From assembly GCA_036362985.1 (NCBI GenBank), contig JAYGXS010000007.1:10444345-10508344 (forward strand): a stretch of 64,000 nt of DNA, in the 5' to 3' direction. The stretch comes from Ligula intestinalis. Lineage: Eukaryota; Platyhelminthes; Cestoda; Diphyllobothriidea; Diphyllobothriidae. The notes under the pieces were generated by a model. It did no database searches and had not been told where the DNA came from. It saw nothing but the letters and a program-made list of their open reading frames with translations. The position numbers were made by a program, and so were the translations under genes. Below are positions 40,314 through 52,649 of this stretch, in pieces (within the stretch, counting starts at the first letter, position 1; each line of letters opens with the position of its first letter).

Positions 40314-41777
40314 TTAAAAGACTTCTATAGAAGTGGATATAACAACATCTAGGGGCAGAGCATTCCAAGCTTTAACCATTCTATTACAAAAGAATAAATT
40401 TTGTAAGTCTAGTCTGACCCCTGTTACGCGTAGTTTAAACGGATGTCCCTTTAAGTTCGTGGTTGTAGCCAACTCGGAAAACTCGCCAGGCAGTAGACAG
40501 CAGTCCTTACCGCACATTATACGAAATTTTTGTATCAGATCACCACGTAGCTGCCTATTACTTAAAGGAAAGAGGTCAAGATTTGCTAAACGTGTTTCAT
40601 AGGGTAATGATCCCTGTCCGGTCACACGCTTATTTGCACGCCTTTGTGCCTTCTTGAGGAGCCTGAGGTCTTTCGCGGTCCATGGTTTCCATGCTTGGAT
40701 AGCAAACTCCAGTTTCGGTCGCACAAATGTTCTAAAGACCTTAGCGAAGCAGTCTTTATCAAAGTCACAGAAAGCTCGTTTGACAAGGTACAGGACGGAC
40801 ATCACAGACTTAGCTTCTTTGGCGCAATGCAGCGATTGCCTTAGCGACGTCCTGATCCACAATCCTTAATCATTCTGCGTGTCCACCTATTGCAGTTGGT
40901 TGCTATTCAGGCTGTAAACCATTGGATTCTGAGAGCTGGGTCTACCTACTCGCAAGATACTGCACTTGCTCTCATTAAATGGCAAAAGCCAGTCATTAGA
41001 CCAAGTTTGAAAACGGTTTAGGTTTAACTGTAAACGCTCTTCATCTGCTGCATATATGATGACTTTCCATATCTTAATGTCGTCGGCAAACATAGCCACG
41101 TCACTATCCAGTTCACGGACACTTTCGTTGACGTACAAAATGAACAGTATAGGGCAAAGGACAGAGCCTTGGGGAACACCGCTCTCGATAGCAACCTCTG
41201 TCGACTGCTGGTCACCGATATGATCAGTTTGAGAGCGGCTGAGTAGGAAGTCTCGAATCTACTTCAGCAGATTTCCTCTAAAACCTAGTTGGCTGAGTTT
41301 GTGCAAAAGTCTTTGATGTGGGACACTATCTAATGCCTTCTTGAAGGCTATATATATTGCATGAAGCGGACTTCCTTCATCAGCTGCCCGGGTCCAACGT
41401 TCCAAGCAACAGAGCAAGTTCGTCACACAGGACCTGCCTCTACGGAATCCATGCTGCGCATCCGATAGTAGGTTATACTGTTCTAGGAAACGCATCAGCT
41501 CTCGCTTTACTCACTTTTCTATGATTTGCAACAGATCGAAGCAAGGCTGATTGGTCTATAATTGTTTGCGAAAACCTTTTTGCCGCCTTTAAACAACGGT
41601 GTGATCCGTGCAGATTTCCAAACGGCGGGTAAACAACCAGCATCAAACGAGGTATTGAAAAGCATGGAAAGCGGTTTAGTCAGCTCCCCAACAAGTTCTT
41701 TCAATAATTTTGGCGGATTATCATCAGGACCAGATGATTTCGAGTCATCTATTGTTGACAACACTTTTAATAGATAA
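40314..41777 (-). pseudogene. LINE family 1 copy 2, main RT part
   Basis: Boxes appear in several frames: DDSKSSGPDDNPPKLLKEL, NNYRPISLASICC, HGFRRGRSCVTNLL, YIAFKKALDSVPHQRLL, GVPQGSVLCPILF-like sequence, MFADDIKIWKVI and LPYETRLANLDLFPLSNRQL. The box A Asp-Phe reads IAFKKALDS, so one catalytic Asp is changed to Ala. A T/A-run shift ends the frame at 40314. Confidence 0.8.
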
Positions 41778-42273
41778 TATGTTTATTATGCCAGTTTACA
41801 GGCAATTGTAAAGAGTTCGTAATGCACCTCTTGGGTGCCTTCCAACACCTCGAAGACCGGAAAAACCTAAAACAAACTCCTTATGCTGCAGCCAGTATTG
41901 GTTTTGTTTCAGGTTTTTTGTTTTGTCAATACTAGGCGAGATAGGGAGTTTGTTTCAAGTGAAAAAAACCTGCCTTAACAGGTATGATACAAACGGAATA
42001 AATGTACAGTTGTAAGCTGAGTTGACTCGTCAACAGGAGAAATGTTTCAGATCGTTTAAAAACATTAGTTCCAGACCGAGAGGGTTGGCACAAGAACACA
42101 GTTTTCTCAGTCTTCCTTCAATGGTTGTCGGCAAAAGTTGCGCGCTATCGGCTGAAGGGTTAGCAGACTGCGGGCTGCTGCTTCAGCAGCATTATCTTCA
42201 GCATAAAGCCTGGCGGGGTTCAAAGTCCACGAACGCCATCAAAGTGAAAGAGAGATTTCATCGAGTCAGCACA

Positions 42274-43611
42274 TAAAATTTGTGAAAGTTGTCCTGAATG
42301 TAGAAAACTAGTTATAGCTCTCTTGAACATAGGGTAGCTTTGCTGGGTTTTAATACTTTTGGGCTGCTTATTCCAGATTGATATGGCATTTACTGAAAAG
42401 AATTGCCGGTACTTAACTGTACGTGCCATAGGACGAAATAAAAATACGTCTCGATGACTGGCGCGTCGAGAGTGCTCAAGCTGCCTTATTGTACTAAGAG
42501 GAGTAAAGGTTTGACCATTCAAAAGTGTAAACAGTAAAAAAAGACCCTTCTGCAATCGACGAAGCCACAGGGGATCCAGCTTTATGAGTTCGCACCTTTG
42601 TTGGTAGGTTAAGTTAGGGTGTTCTGTAGTGAAAACTCTTCTAGTGAAGAAGTGCTGCACCGTTTCTATTTTCTTCCATTCACTAGTGCGCAGAAGACTG
42701 AATAGAGGCGAGCAGTATTCAAGACTAGGTCTCACGTACATATTATAAAGGCTAGTTCTAACCTTGATAGTCTTAAAATTTCTGAGGATAAATCCGGTGG
42801 TTCGGCGTGCTTTCGAGACTATCAGGGCACAGTGCTCTGACAAATTGAGACTATTAGAGTAGGATATGCCAAAATCCTTGATAACTCCTGGGACATATAG
42901 TTCGTGGCCGTCAATGCTTAATTCCGGTTGATGATCGTCGCAAACAACCATAACGGAACATTTGTGCCATAAAAGGGTGAGGCGCCATGTGAAACACCAG
43001 TGGGTGAATGCCTGAAGATCCTTTTTTATCAACTCGAGCACGATGTTGCGATCTGCCGGTTTATATCGATAAGCGACTTTTAAATCATCAGCGTACATGA
43101 AGGGTCTGTCATACTGAAACCAATCTGAAACGTCGTTGACAAACAGGCAAAATAGGAGCGGACCCAGTATACTACCCTGTATAACTCCACTCCTCACATG
43201 CGTGGGGTTGGAGATAACATTGGAAATTTTTACTTTTTGTGTGGGAGCACCCAAATAGGAAGATATGAAGTTCAGTGGCTTGCTACCTATGCCAAAGGAG
43301 GCCAGTTTCAGAAGGAGGACGTTATGATCGACCCAATCAAAGGCCTTAGTAAAATCAAAATCGACGCTATAAATGGCAAAACCGCTGTCTCTAGATTGCA
43401 GCACATAATCAAAGTAAGAGAGCTGGCAGGTGTCACAAGGTCGTTTCTCGAGAAAGCCATGTTGAGCTGTATTGAGCAGGTTGTTCTCTGTCAAGTGACG
43501 CATCATCTTTTCTTTGATCAAGGCCTCCAAGATCTTCGAGGCTGCGGGAAATGTATTTATTGGCCTAAAGTTGTCGAATGACGTCGATCGGCCATGCTTG
43601 CGAATAGGCAT
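42274..43611 (-). CDS. LINE family 2 reverse transcriptase ORF
   Basis: A long open frame has FRPINTFPAASKILEALIKE, NTAQHGFLEKRPCDT, YSVDFDFTKAFDWVDH, SGVIQGSILGPLLF and the intact catalytic FMYADDLKVAYRY, followed by the thumb (VRPSLEYCSPLFSLL) and FFSVNAISIWNKQPKSI. It ends near 42220. The upstream linker to the endonuclease is shifted. LINE inserted inside the family 1 RT. Confidence 0.85.
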
Positions 43612-43910
43612 TGTGTGCGATTCCTTCCATAACGAAGGAAAGGTTTCGCTTTCAAGAGCAAGATTAAATACCTTACAAAGAATAGACGGAAAGATATCAT
43701 CGCTTTAGCTTTAAGAAGTCTAACTAGGATGCCATCTGGTCCTGGACTTTAAGATTGACGATAACGACGAATGGCTACAGTCACGTCCCAGAAGGTAAAA
43801 CTTATGGTTTCAAGTACGGCACCCGTCCAAGCCCGGATAGCCGGAGGTGCAGTGAACGAGCTTTCACTAAACGTTTTGGAAAGGAACGCATTGAAGCTAT
43901 CGGCGGTCAA

Positions 43911-44759
43911 CTAAGCATCAGCTATGGGGTTTCCTAAAGCATCTTGAAGTATGGTGTGTTGCATTTTCCTCGGCGCTTTTACTGTACGCGAAAAGAGTTT
44001 CGCAACATTAAGGGAAGGATTTTCAGGGAAGTGGGCCTCATCGGCTATCTGCTTTTCTTCTGAGGGCTTCTTAGCCTGCTCAAAGATCAGTTTGATCAAG
44101 GGCAGAACGGAAATATCGTTTTGCCGATGCAAACGACGAGAGAGTGTACGCAGCCTACGACGGAAAGACAGAGGAAGGTACACTTCATCCTTGACATGCA
44201 TTTCTTTCTTACGGGGGACAAAATGAAGGATGAGTTGATCCAATACTTTGTACAGTGCATTAGTACAAACATGTACATTCAAACATTGGAAAAATTCAAA
44301 CCAGTCGAGAGCGTTTAGATGTGCTAGTAGGTCCGCCGTGTTTGCTGATCGGAAGTCATGATAAAAACTATACTTTTGGGAAAATGATTTATCCGCCTCC
44401 AGTTCCAGTTCACTAACAACTGTAAGATGGTCTGAACTCCCAAGTGCGTCTAAGGATGACACTGAAAGTGGTTTGCATCCCCTAAAAAAAATTAGGTCGA
44501 GTATGTTTGCTCCTCGAGTGGGAAAATCGACTACCTGATCCCACATGCCGATATCTATTGCCTAAAGTAAGTTCTGGAACTTTGAAAGACCGGATGGTGG
44601 AAACCATTGCACGCCAGGAAGGTTAAAATCGCCTGCAATCAAGCAATACTTAAGATCTAAGTCAGCTGCGGCATGAAATGCCTGCGAGAGACAAAGATCG
44701 TAGTCTGCATTGGCATTAGGTGGGCGATAAACACAGCCAACTAGTCCCTTCTGTGAAAG
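43911..44759 (-). pseudogene. LINE family 2 endonuclease remnant
   Basis: Motifs are GCVYRPPNANADYD, YCLIAGDFNLPGVQW, then after a frame break DFPTRGANILDLIFF and LGSSDHLTVVSELELE. The N-terminal Glu motif is missing, so the domain cannot cut DNA. Confidence 0.8.
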
Positions 44760-45002
44760 ATATGTAATCAATCTTTGGACCATCGTCAAAGCCATTGTTG
44801 GGAGGGATGAATTCACCTTCAATAGTAAAGATCGATTTGAAAAATTGTAAGAGATGCTCAGCTTTTGTTCCATCCTCAGTAATTTCTGTTTCGTTGCTTG
44901 CTTGCAGGAGGGGGACTGGGTTTCGGTTTCGTGTAGTCTTTCTTAGTTAGCCGTGGAATAGCTTAGGATTTGTAACTGCCCGGTTCAGTATATCCTTTCC
45001 AA
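44760..45002 (-). pseudogene. LINE family 1 copy 2, RT N-terminal piece
   Basis: The frame reads DILNRAVTNPKLFHG, one stop, LRKTTRNRNPVPLL, then TKAEHLLQFFKSIFTIEGEF. It matches copy 1 (RRAVNNPKLLYSYLRKSTRN) and confirms the continuity of the split element. Confidence 0.8.
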
Positions 45003-45843
45003 AATTATAAATAAATAAATTTTAAATTTAAGGCCCAAGGGGCCCTTTCATTACAAACCTAGTGCTATCGTTAAAATAAGAAAAAATAAAAACATATTTC
45101 AGATTAACAACGAACTCTTATAAAATAATTAGCTGGGCAGTAAAAAAACTCCTACATCAGTGGATGAGTTCAGCGAGGCACCGATTTTCAAAAAATGTAG
45201 GAGAAAAAACTGCATTTGGAGGTAGCATGGTACAGGTAGATGGGATCCTGTTGTTGAGGGTTCGGGACGCTTATTGTCATAGGAAAAATAATATAGTGGT
45301 GAGTTAAGAAGGGACCATCCGGGACAACAGGAGAGGGCAGTGGAATTCAAGGCAACCTCACCCAGATGTGACCCACCAGACTCCAGAGTCCACCGATAAG
45401 TTGGCGGCCAAGCAATAACCTCGAAGGTCACCATATCCTGGGAACAGCTTCAAGTGCCAGGAGGACCCTTTTTAAAATCTACAACTTGCGTGTTTGAAAA
45501 GGAAACAGACAGTAACGACTTATTTCCTCCAAATTTAAATGCTTACGTAACTTGCCTTTGAAAATCGATAATGTAGTAGGCAACCTAATTTCGAGTGGAA
45601 GATTGTTCCAAATAAAAGCATATTTAGAGATAAAAAAACGAGAATGGTTAGATGTGGAGCTACGAGGTAGTAAAATTATCATGGAGGATTTACGAGTGGA
45701 GTATTATCGATTTACCGGAGTGAGAGCGTTCATTTGTGGGATATTAGGACTATTGTTAACGCGAAACAGAAAATATATCCCAGCTTCGAGTCTTCTTACC
45801 CAAAGAAATTTAATGTCTGCTAACTGACATCTATCCGTACAAT
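45001..45843 (-). mobile_element. LINE family 3, 5'-truncated copy
   Basis: The minus strand gives RCQLADIKFLWVRRLEAGIY, FLFRVNNSPNIPQMNAL and FISKYAFIWNNLPLEIRL, then a 3' UTR with GGGCCCCTTGGGCCTTAAAT and a TTTA-rich tail. It is colinear with the 3' end of the copy at 48893-53640. It sits inside the family 1 linker, just after LIFRTRQD. Confidence 0.85.
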
Positions 45844-46040
45844 CTTGGCGTGTCCTGAAGATAAGTCGCTTCACGAGGTTCCTTTGCGCTTTGTTCGCAT
45901 TGATGGATGCCGGAGTCCTAGCCGCGAGAGATTTCCTCCACAGCCTCCCCTTCTTATTAATATCTTTTTTCAGCACTTAAGTCAGCCACTAGGGTCTGTT
46001 GTTTAGTTTCACCCGTGAAATCGGAGAGTGGTTACTGAGG
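45844..46040 (-). pseudogene. LINE family 1 copy 2, linker piece
   Basis: The frame reads LKKDINKKGRLWRKSL, then NANKAQRNLVKRLIFRTRQD. It matches copy 1 (KREINKKRKLWKKF, IQRNKVKK) and has no frame break where copy 1 has its A7 run. Confidence 0.8.
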
Positions 46041-46668
46041 AGGGTTTACATTTGTTTATTATGCCAGTTAACAGGCAATTTTAAAAAGTTAGTAGAGCAC
46101 CTCTTGAGCGCCTTCCAAAACCTCGAAGACAAGAAAAAACATAAAACAAACACCCTCTGTTGCAGCCAGTGTTGGTTTTATTTCCATTTTTTGTTTTTTC
46201 AATGCTGGGCAACATGAGGAGTTTGTTTCGAGTGAAAAAACCTGACTTCGATGGAACGATACAAACGGAATACATGTACAGTTGTAAACTGAGTTGACAC
46301 TTCAGCAGGAGAAAAGTTGTATATCATTAACGGACATTAGTTCGAGACGGAGAGGGTTAGCACAAGAACACCCTGTTCTTTGTCTTCCTTCAATGGTTGT
46401 CGGCAAAAGTTGCGCGCTATCGGCTGAAGGGTTAGCTGATTGCGGGCCGCAGCTTCAGCAGCATGATCTTCAGCATGAAGCCTGGCAAGGTTCAAAGTCC
46501 ACGAACGCCATCAGAGTGAGAGAGATTCCACCGAGTCAGCGCCCGAAATTCGTGAACGTTTTCCTGAATGTAGAAAACTAGTTATAGCCCTCTTAAACAT
46601 AGGTAGCTTTACTGGGTTTTAATACTTCTGGGCAGCTTATTTTGGATTGATATGGCGTTTACTGAAAA
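46041..46668 (-). mobile_element. LINE family 2, 5'-truncated copy
   Basis: About 620 bases are colinear with the 3' end of the long family 2 copy at 41778-42400, including TTTATTATGCCAG at the 3' terminus and FSVNAISIQNKLPRSIKTQ at the 5' side. It sits inside the family 1 endonuclease. Confidence 0.85.
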
Positions 46669-48746
46669 CTGCAATAACTCACTGAAGCATTCCAGTCATC
46701 GACTATATTACCGAAAAAAATCGATTCCCAATTGATGTTGTTCAGTTCGGCCTTCATTTGGTCGAAGTCGCCACTCCATATATTCCTTCTAACCCTGGAG
46801 GGCTGTTCAGGTACCGAGAATATTGAATAGTCCCAATGTAGTACGACGTGATCACTTCGACCCAGTAGAGGTAGAGTTTGCACCTCGTCGATGCTGTCCA
46901 TGGAATTGGAGAGTATCAGGTGTAGGCAGTTTTATTGCTGCCCCTCACGCACCTTGGTGGGAAACAGAGCGTGTTGGATAAGGAACGAACTGAGTGTCAG
47001 GGCTAGTAAACGCCAGTCGAATGCTTGCTCTGGACGGCGTGCGTGTGTTTATCTCCAATCGAGGAGCGAAGCATTAATGTCACTCATAATCAAGACGTCA
47101 GGCCGAGTAGATAATCGTGCTAACTGTTCTAGCAGGCCAGCGTCAGCCTCGGGATCGCTTCTAGGTGGTCGTTTTACCGTCAAAACTTATAGACTTGGTG
47201 ATTTCAGTACCTTTATAGTAAACCAGAGAGCCTCAGTACTACAAGCAAACCATTCCGTTTTTTCTAAGACCAGTAGTCCATGTTTCACAAAAGTTATAAC
47301 GCATCCTCCTTGACGCCCTCTCTTATCTCTTCAAAACAAATTAAAGCCGTGTAGCACCACTTCGCGGTCATCCACGTTTTCAGACAAGCAGGTTTCTGTT
47401 AAAGAGATAATTTCGGGGGACATATCGGATATTTGAACTTTCAGTTCATCTTACTTGGATAGTAGACTCTGTGCGTTGGTGTAGATTAACTTCAGCGACT
47501 TATTCTTTGCGGCTTTTTTTATGGTCCACTTTGAACCTCCATGTAAGGAACCAGTTGCGCTTTCATTCGAATTGGTTCTGTCCAACGAATACGAGGAGGA
47601 CGGTGTTCTGCCTGTTCGATGTAGATAGTCAAACTTGACTCCCAATACTGTTCTCCCAATCGCATTTCGAAAACTAACTGTCGGCGTTTTTTCCTCTCCA
47701 TCGGCGTAAAGTCCGGTTGAAAAAACTTCGCGATTGTTATCCTTGATTCTGAAACGTCGTGCGAGAATGAGTTTGACTTGTTCTTCACTATCTAACACTA
47801 CTTTTAGTGGTCGGGGACGTATGCGTTCTGATATGTCATTTGGGCGCATTCCAAGCCTCAAAGGCTTTCGCACATCTACCACCTCGGTGGGCCGCAGGAG
47901 CTTGTTTTGGAATTTGGAATTGTTGAGGAGACATTGGAAGAGCCCATGGTCTGCCAAATCCCGAGCTGTGAAAGCCTTTGCCTCGGATGCTGGAAGTCCA
48001 TGCATTATCAGATTATGCAATCGTTCGGGCAAAACTCTCGATGTTTCCGTAATATTGAGCTTTGGGGAAGATAACATTTGACTGTCATGGTGTAACGATG
48101 GCTTATGCACGATCTGAGGTTTTTCAAACTCCAATTCGGTGGAACCCCCACTTCCACGTGTTTTCTCCAATGACTGGCGTGTTGCCAATGGATGTTGCCC
48201 ATCGGTTTCGCGTACTTGGCTATTCGCTTTGCTTGCATAAGTGCAACTTGGACCCTCTTCAACGTCGTTCGTTAACGTAGCTGGAGGGATGTAAGCCTGC
48301 TCGTTCCGTAGACCAGGTTCGAGCCCCGGCCCCGCAGCCTTTTTTCTATAATTCGATTCACCTACATGTTCGATGCCCGTATCTGTTGCTAAAGCATCCT
48401 CTTCATGGCACTTTGCGACTTCATGATTGTTCTTCGGTTTTGCCGTGTCTTGCTCTTTCGGCAAAGAGGCCTCGGATCTGATTAAATAACTGCAACTTTG
48501 AGTGTTCATAACGCCGATCGTTTGTGAAGTGTGTTGCGCGTCAGCCTGTTTGTCCAATAGACCGGGTTCAAGCCCCGGCCCTGCCGGACTATCTCTGACA
48601 TTAAACACTTGCGCATCTGTTTCTGAAGCCTTCTTATTTTTGTTCGGTTTGGTCTTGTTTTCCTCTTTTGGCGGGTAGATCCCTGAACTGATTAATAGCT
48701 TCATGCTGTTCATCTCAGTTTTCATGCTTTTCATTTTAGTTTCCAT
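46669..48746 (-). pseudogene. LINE family 1 copy 2, ORF1 and endonuclease
   Basis: ORF1 starts METKMKSMKTEMNSMKLL, a heptad-like helix. AGPGLEPGL occurs twice (about 48320 and 48575), followed by the block LHNLIMHGLPASEAKAF and RPRPLKVVLDSEEQ. A one-base shift near 47740 moves the frame to FFQPDFTPMERKKRRQLV. The endonuclease frame then resumes one base back with LKLIYTNAQSLLSK and stops at 47451. A further piece (46901-46680) has LLGRSDHVVLHWDY and IWSGDFDQMKAEL. Relative frames match copy 1. Confidence 0.8.
48281..48600 (-). repeat. Two GPGLEPGL segments in ORF1 with tRNA box B-like DNA
   Basis: The DNA reads CCAGGTTCGAGCCCCGG and CCGGGTTCAAGCCCCGG on the minus strand, which resemble tRNA box B and encode GPGLEPGL in the same frame about 260 bases apart. 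Confidence 0.5.
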
Positions 48747-49477
48747 ATGCAGAACTTTCTGATGGATAATTGAATATGCAGAATATCTTCATCTGCATAC
48801 CTAACACGCTTCAGCGTTGCTAAGCTTCTTGTTCGCTTAGCGGGCGGTGAAGGAATAAAAAACTGCCTGCTGTTAACATGTCGTTGGCTATTTATAATAA
48901 TAATAATTAGTCTATTTAAGGCCCAAGGGGCCCTGTCGTTACAAACTTAGTGCTATAGTGAAAATAACAATAACGATGATAAGCAGTGAACTCTTATAAA
49001 ATAATTGTCATCGGCAGAAAAAAAACTCGTAGATCGGTGGATGAGTTCAGCGGGCCACCAAGTTAAAAAAACTTTAGGAGAAAAAACTGCCTTAAAAGGT
49101 AACAGGGTTTGATGTGGTTAGTTTGGGATCTGATGTTGAGGGTTCGGGACGTTTATGGTCATGGGAAAAAATAATATATCGTTGAGTTAGGAAGGGATCA
49201 TCGGGAAGGCAGGAGAAGGCAGTAGAAGTCAAGGCAACATCATTGAGTTGCGACCCACCAGATTCCAGAGCCAATCTCGAAGACCACAGCGAAGGTTGCA
49301 AAAATGGAGAAGAATTCGCAGCCCTTGGAAGTGATGCTTGACTCTGCAGAGGGAAATGCTAACATACTAAGAAACCATTTTAGTATCCTGGGAAGAGCTT
49401 CAAATGCCAGGAGGACCCTTTTCAAAATCTACAACTTGCGTGTTTGGAAAGGAAACTGACAGTAACGACTTTATTTC

Positions 49478-50557
49478 CTATAAATTTAAATGCTTATATA
49501 ATTTGCCTTTAAAAATCGACAGTGTAGAAGACAGTCTAGTATCGAGAGGAAGTTTGTTCCAAATAAAAGCATATTTGGAGCTAAAAAAGCGAGAACGGTT
49601 AAATGTGGAGCTACGGGGTGGTAAAATTATCATGGAAGAGTCGCGAGTGGCGTAAGGTCGGTCTACTTGAAGGAGAGCGTTAATTTGTGGGAGATTAGGA
49701 CTATTGTTAACGCGAAACAGAAAGCATAGACCAGCTTCGAGTCTTCTTATCCCAAGAAATTTAATGTTTGCTAATTGACATCTACCTGTATAACGCATAC
49801 CAGACCCAGAAACAGAAAATATTTTACGAGTGAAAACTCGCTGAACCTTTTCAATCTTACTACGGTCATGCTGGGTCATGAGGCCAAAAAGCGGGCAGCA
49901 GTATTCTAGTATAGGAAGAACAAACATGCGGTATAGTTTTAACTTCATTTCTGGAAGGAAAAAGTTATGCGATATAAACCCACATATCTGTGCGGCCTTG
50001 GCAGAAATTCGATCTGCATGAGGTGATACTGCAAGCTTACTCGTGTAAGTAAGACCCAAATCCTTTATCGTAGATCTTTCTAATAGTGGACTATTTTGGA
50101 AGATAATGGGTCCAGGAAGCCTTGCGGGACCAAAACTCAAGAAAGTACATTTTGATGGAGAAAACTCCATCTGCCATGTAACGCTCCAACTTGAGAGAGT
50201 ACGCAAGTCTGCGTTAACTTTATCAACACAAGTACTGGCCGTGTCCTTAGGAAATGAGTAAATACGCTTAAGGTCATCAGCATCAATGAAATTTTCCGAA
50301 TTATTTAGCACTGTTGACATTTCATTTATGTAAAGAATGAAAAGGAGGGGACCTAAAACCGTGCCTTGTAATACGCCACACGTGATCGGCTGAGGCATCG
50401 AGTAGCTATTGCCTACTAAGACCTTCTGGCTGCGGTTAGACAGGTAGGAGGCAATGAAATCGAGGAGGGGGGGCCTGACGCCTAGGGCTTCCAGTTTCAC
50501 TAAAAGGCACCTATGAGGCACCTTGTCAAAAGCTTTACTGAGGTCAAAGTAAATCAC
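49478..50557 (-). pseudogene. LINE family 3 reverse transcriptase with mutated active site
   Basis: A 359-codon open frame has MIYFDLSKAFDKVPHRCLL, CGVLQGTVLGPLLFILYINE, EYCCPLFGLMTQHDRSKIEK and RYTGRCQLANIKFLGIRRLE. The catalytic box reads FIDADDLK where YADD is expected: Tyr is replaced by Asp, while both Asp remain. The upstream RT piece (50854-50585) is in another frame (WKTSIIFPVFKSGSRSDVNN, NYRGVHKTPALVKLLEK). Confidence 0.8.
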
Positions 50558-51552
50558 GATGACTGATTGCTGTTCATTACGAAGTTAAGTAACCAGGTTA
50601 AGGAATGCCAAGTAACAGGTTTCGCAGGAGTGCTGTGAGGCACTTAATAGTTTAATTTCTACATAAAAATCGAGAATTTGATTAAAAATGATCTTTTCCA
50701 GAAGTTTGACTAGGGCCGGGGTTTTATGAACACCTCGGTAGTTATTTACGTCCGAACGAGATCCTGACTTAAAGACTGGAAAAATAATAGATGTCTTCCA
50801 TGAGTCGGGAAAGAAACCGTTTAGAAGATAAGCTGAGAATAGATAACTTAGCAATCGGGGGAAGCTGAATACTCTCTTGATAAGTGAATTTGGAAGGCCG
50901 TTCCCGAGGAGTGCGAGTTTTTTAGACGGATAATGTGCTTACGATTTACTTCTATGGATAAATCTATGGTACTGATAGTATTGACTGAGCATGGCTGAAA
51001 CGACGGGACCTGTTCAGATTCCGTCGTAAGGTGCGTTGCAAAGAACGCATTGAACAGTTCAGCCTTCTCAGACTCATCTTGCGCAAAGTTTTTATTTTCA
51101 TTCGGTAAAGGGGGGATTTAGTGACCTCATTTAGCGGAGGACCGACGACGGAACAGTTGGGCACTAGATTTTGCAGAGTTTAACTCGCTGAGTTCGCAAG
51201 ATTCTCTCTGTTTGTCACGTGCAAGACGAAGATTAAACGCTAATTCGAAAATCTCTGCGATTCTAAGGTGCACAGATAATGAACTAGTAGACTGTTCTTT
51301 CAACTGTCTTTGCAATTTCTTTAGTCTAGACAAAAGAAAATTAGGAACGGTGGGGTCCAAAGCATAAGGCTTAACATTTTTTATCGGCACAAATTCCAAA
51401 ATGCTGTTTGAAATTGCCGTCATTAAGTCACCGAGAATTGTTACACTGTTCGTGGAGGAAAGCTCCTGCCAGTCTAGTGAGTCCATAAAGTTGCTAATTA
51501 AATTAATATCAGCTAGGTCAAACGCACGGTAGGTACGAGTGGTGCTAGTCTT

Positions 51553-52326
51553 TTACGTAGAAGCAAGCGGAAGGCAACAATGGATCAAAGTATGGTCACT
51601 TGGGAAGAGGTTCTGATTGTAGTCAACAAAACGGGGGGAAATTTCATTCGTGAAAAGTAAATCTAAAATATGCTGATCCCTTGTTGGGGAACAGACCAAC
51701 TGAGACCAGTTTGAAAAATTGATGGTATCTAGGAGGGGCTGAAATCTGGATGGGCAACAGTTCAATGACCAATCAATTTCGGGAAAGTTGAAATCCCCAG
51801 CGATAACTTTAGCATCAAAGGCGGACTCCGAAATCAGCCTTAATATTTCGCAAAGCTTTTAATCATCTTCTGATGATGAGTTAGGTGGACTATTAATGCA
51901 TCTAATAATCGCCTTTTGACGGAGAGACAGGATAATGGATGCAAAGCAGTAATTGCCCGAGAATGACTCAACATCTAGGTCGAACGGGAAATGCTTAAAA
52001 ATAGCTTTAATATAGAGAAGACAACCGCCACCACGTTTACTAGGGCGCTCTTGATGGTAGAAATCATACTCATCTATTATGAGGTAAGCATCAGAAATTA
52101 GTGGATGGGTCCACGACTCTGTAATGCATATAACATCTGGCTTCAGCTCGAACTCAATAGCTCTGAGTTGAGCCATCTTATTTAAAACAGATCTTGCATT
52201 AAGCAGGATGATATCTAGTGTAGCTTGAGTAATCGAACTAGGGTTATCTTTATTTAGTAATAAAAATTTGGAGGTGGGTAATTTGGTTGGAAGTTTGGAG
52301 AATAGCCGTCGACTGGAGCTGGACAA
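51553..52326 (-). pseudogene. LINE family 3 endonuclease
   Basis: LDIILLNARSVLNKMAQL, PDVICITESWTHPLISDAY, RGGGCLLYIK, then after a break DWSLNCCPSRF, SPTRDQHILDLLFTNE and FPSDHTLIHCCL. The N, E and SDH motifs are visible; the GDFN box is in the frame-broken gap (AGDFNFP, about 51780-51800). Confidence 0.8.
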
Positions 52327-52349
52327 TTAACATAATGAAGCTGAGGGGG

Positions 52350-52392
<43 letters not shown>

Positions 52393-52440
52393 GGTTTATT
52401 TGTAAAGCACATCTTTGGCGCCGTCAAAAACCCCGGAAGG
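52327..52440 (-). repeat. (TAA)n run with a LINE-like 3' end between ORF1 and ORF2 of family 3
   Basis: About 14 TAA units at 52350-52392 adjoin TTTGTAAAGCACATCTTTGG and CGCCGTCAAAAACC, which resembles the 3' end of family 2 (GTAATGCACCTCTTGGGTGCC). It may be a short, separate insertion. Confidence 0.55.
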
Positions 52441-52649
52441 CAGGATAGCTGAAAGCTGCAGGTAGATAGCTCTGTGAGATCGATGGGCCATTAGGATTAG
52501 TACCATTGTAAGCTTGCTGATAGTTACTGGGAAATTGGGACAACCAAGACGGGAGAGAGAGGCTGGAGGGCGAGGTAAGGTAACTATGAGGATTAAGCGG
52601 TGGAAAGCCTGGCCCAGTAGGCTACTTGTGATAAGTAGGTTAACCTATA

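Larger units (their letters stand above)
41778..44759 (-). mobile_element. LINE family 2, long copy
   Basis: It enters within the endonuclease (GCVYRPPNANADYD) and runs through the RT to the 3' terminus CATAATAAACATATTATC. The start is 5'-truncated and fused to family 1 RT sequence. Frame breaks split the endonuclease, but the RT has a long open frame. Confidence 0.85.
40240..48790 (-). mobile_element. LINE family 1, copy 2, split by three nested insertions
   Basis: Four pieces join into one element: ORF1 plus most of the endonuclease (48746-46669), the endonuclease-RT linker (46040-45844), the RT N-terminus (45002-44760) and the rest of the RT (41777 to about 40240). The breaks are filled by a truncated family 2 copy, a truncated family 3 copy and a long family 2 copy. 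Each resumed piece continues the protein where the previous one stopped, by comparison with copy 1. The exact 3' end is uncertain. Confidence 0.85.

Noticed and set aside
52350..52392. Possible CRISPR or regulatory repeat
   Set aside because: It is a simple TAA microsatellite next to a LINE 3' end.
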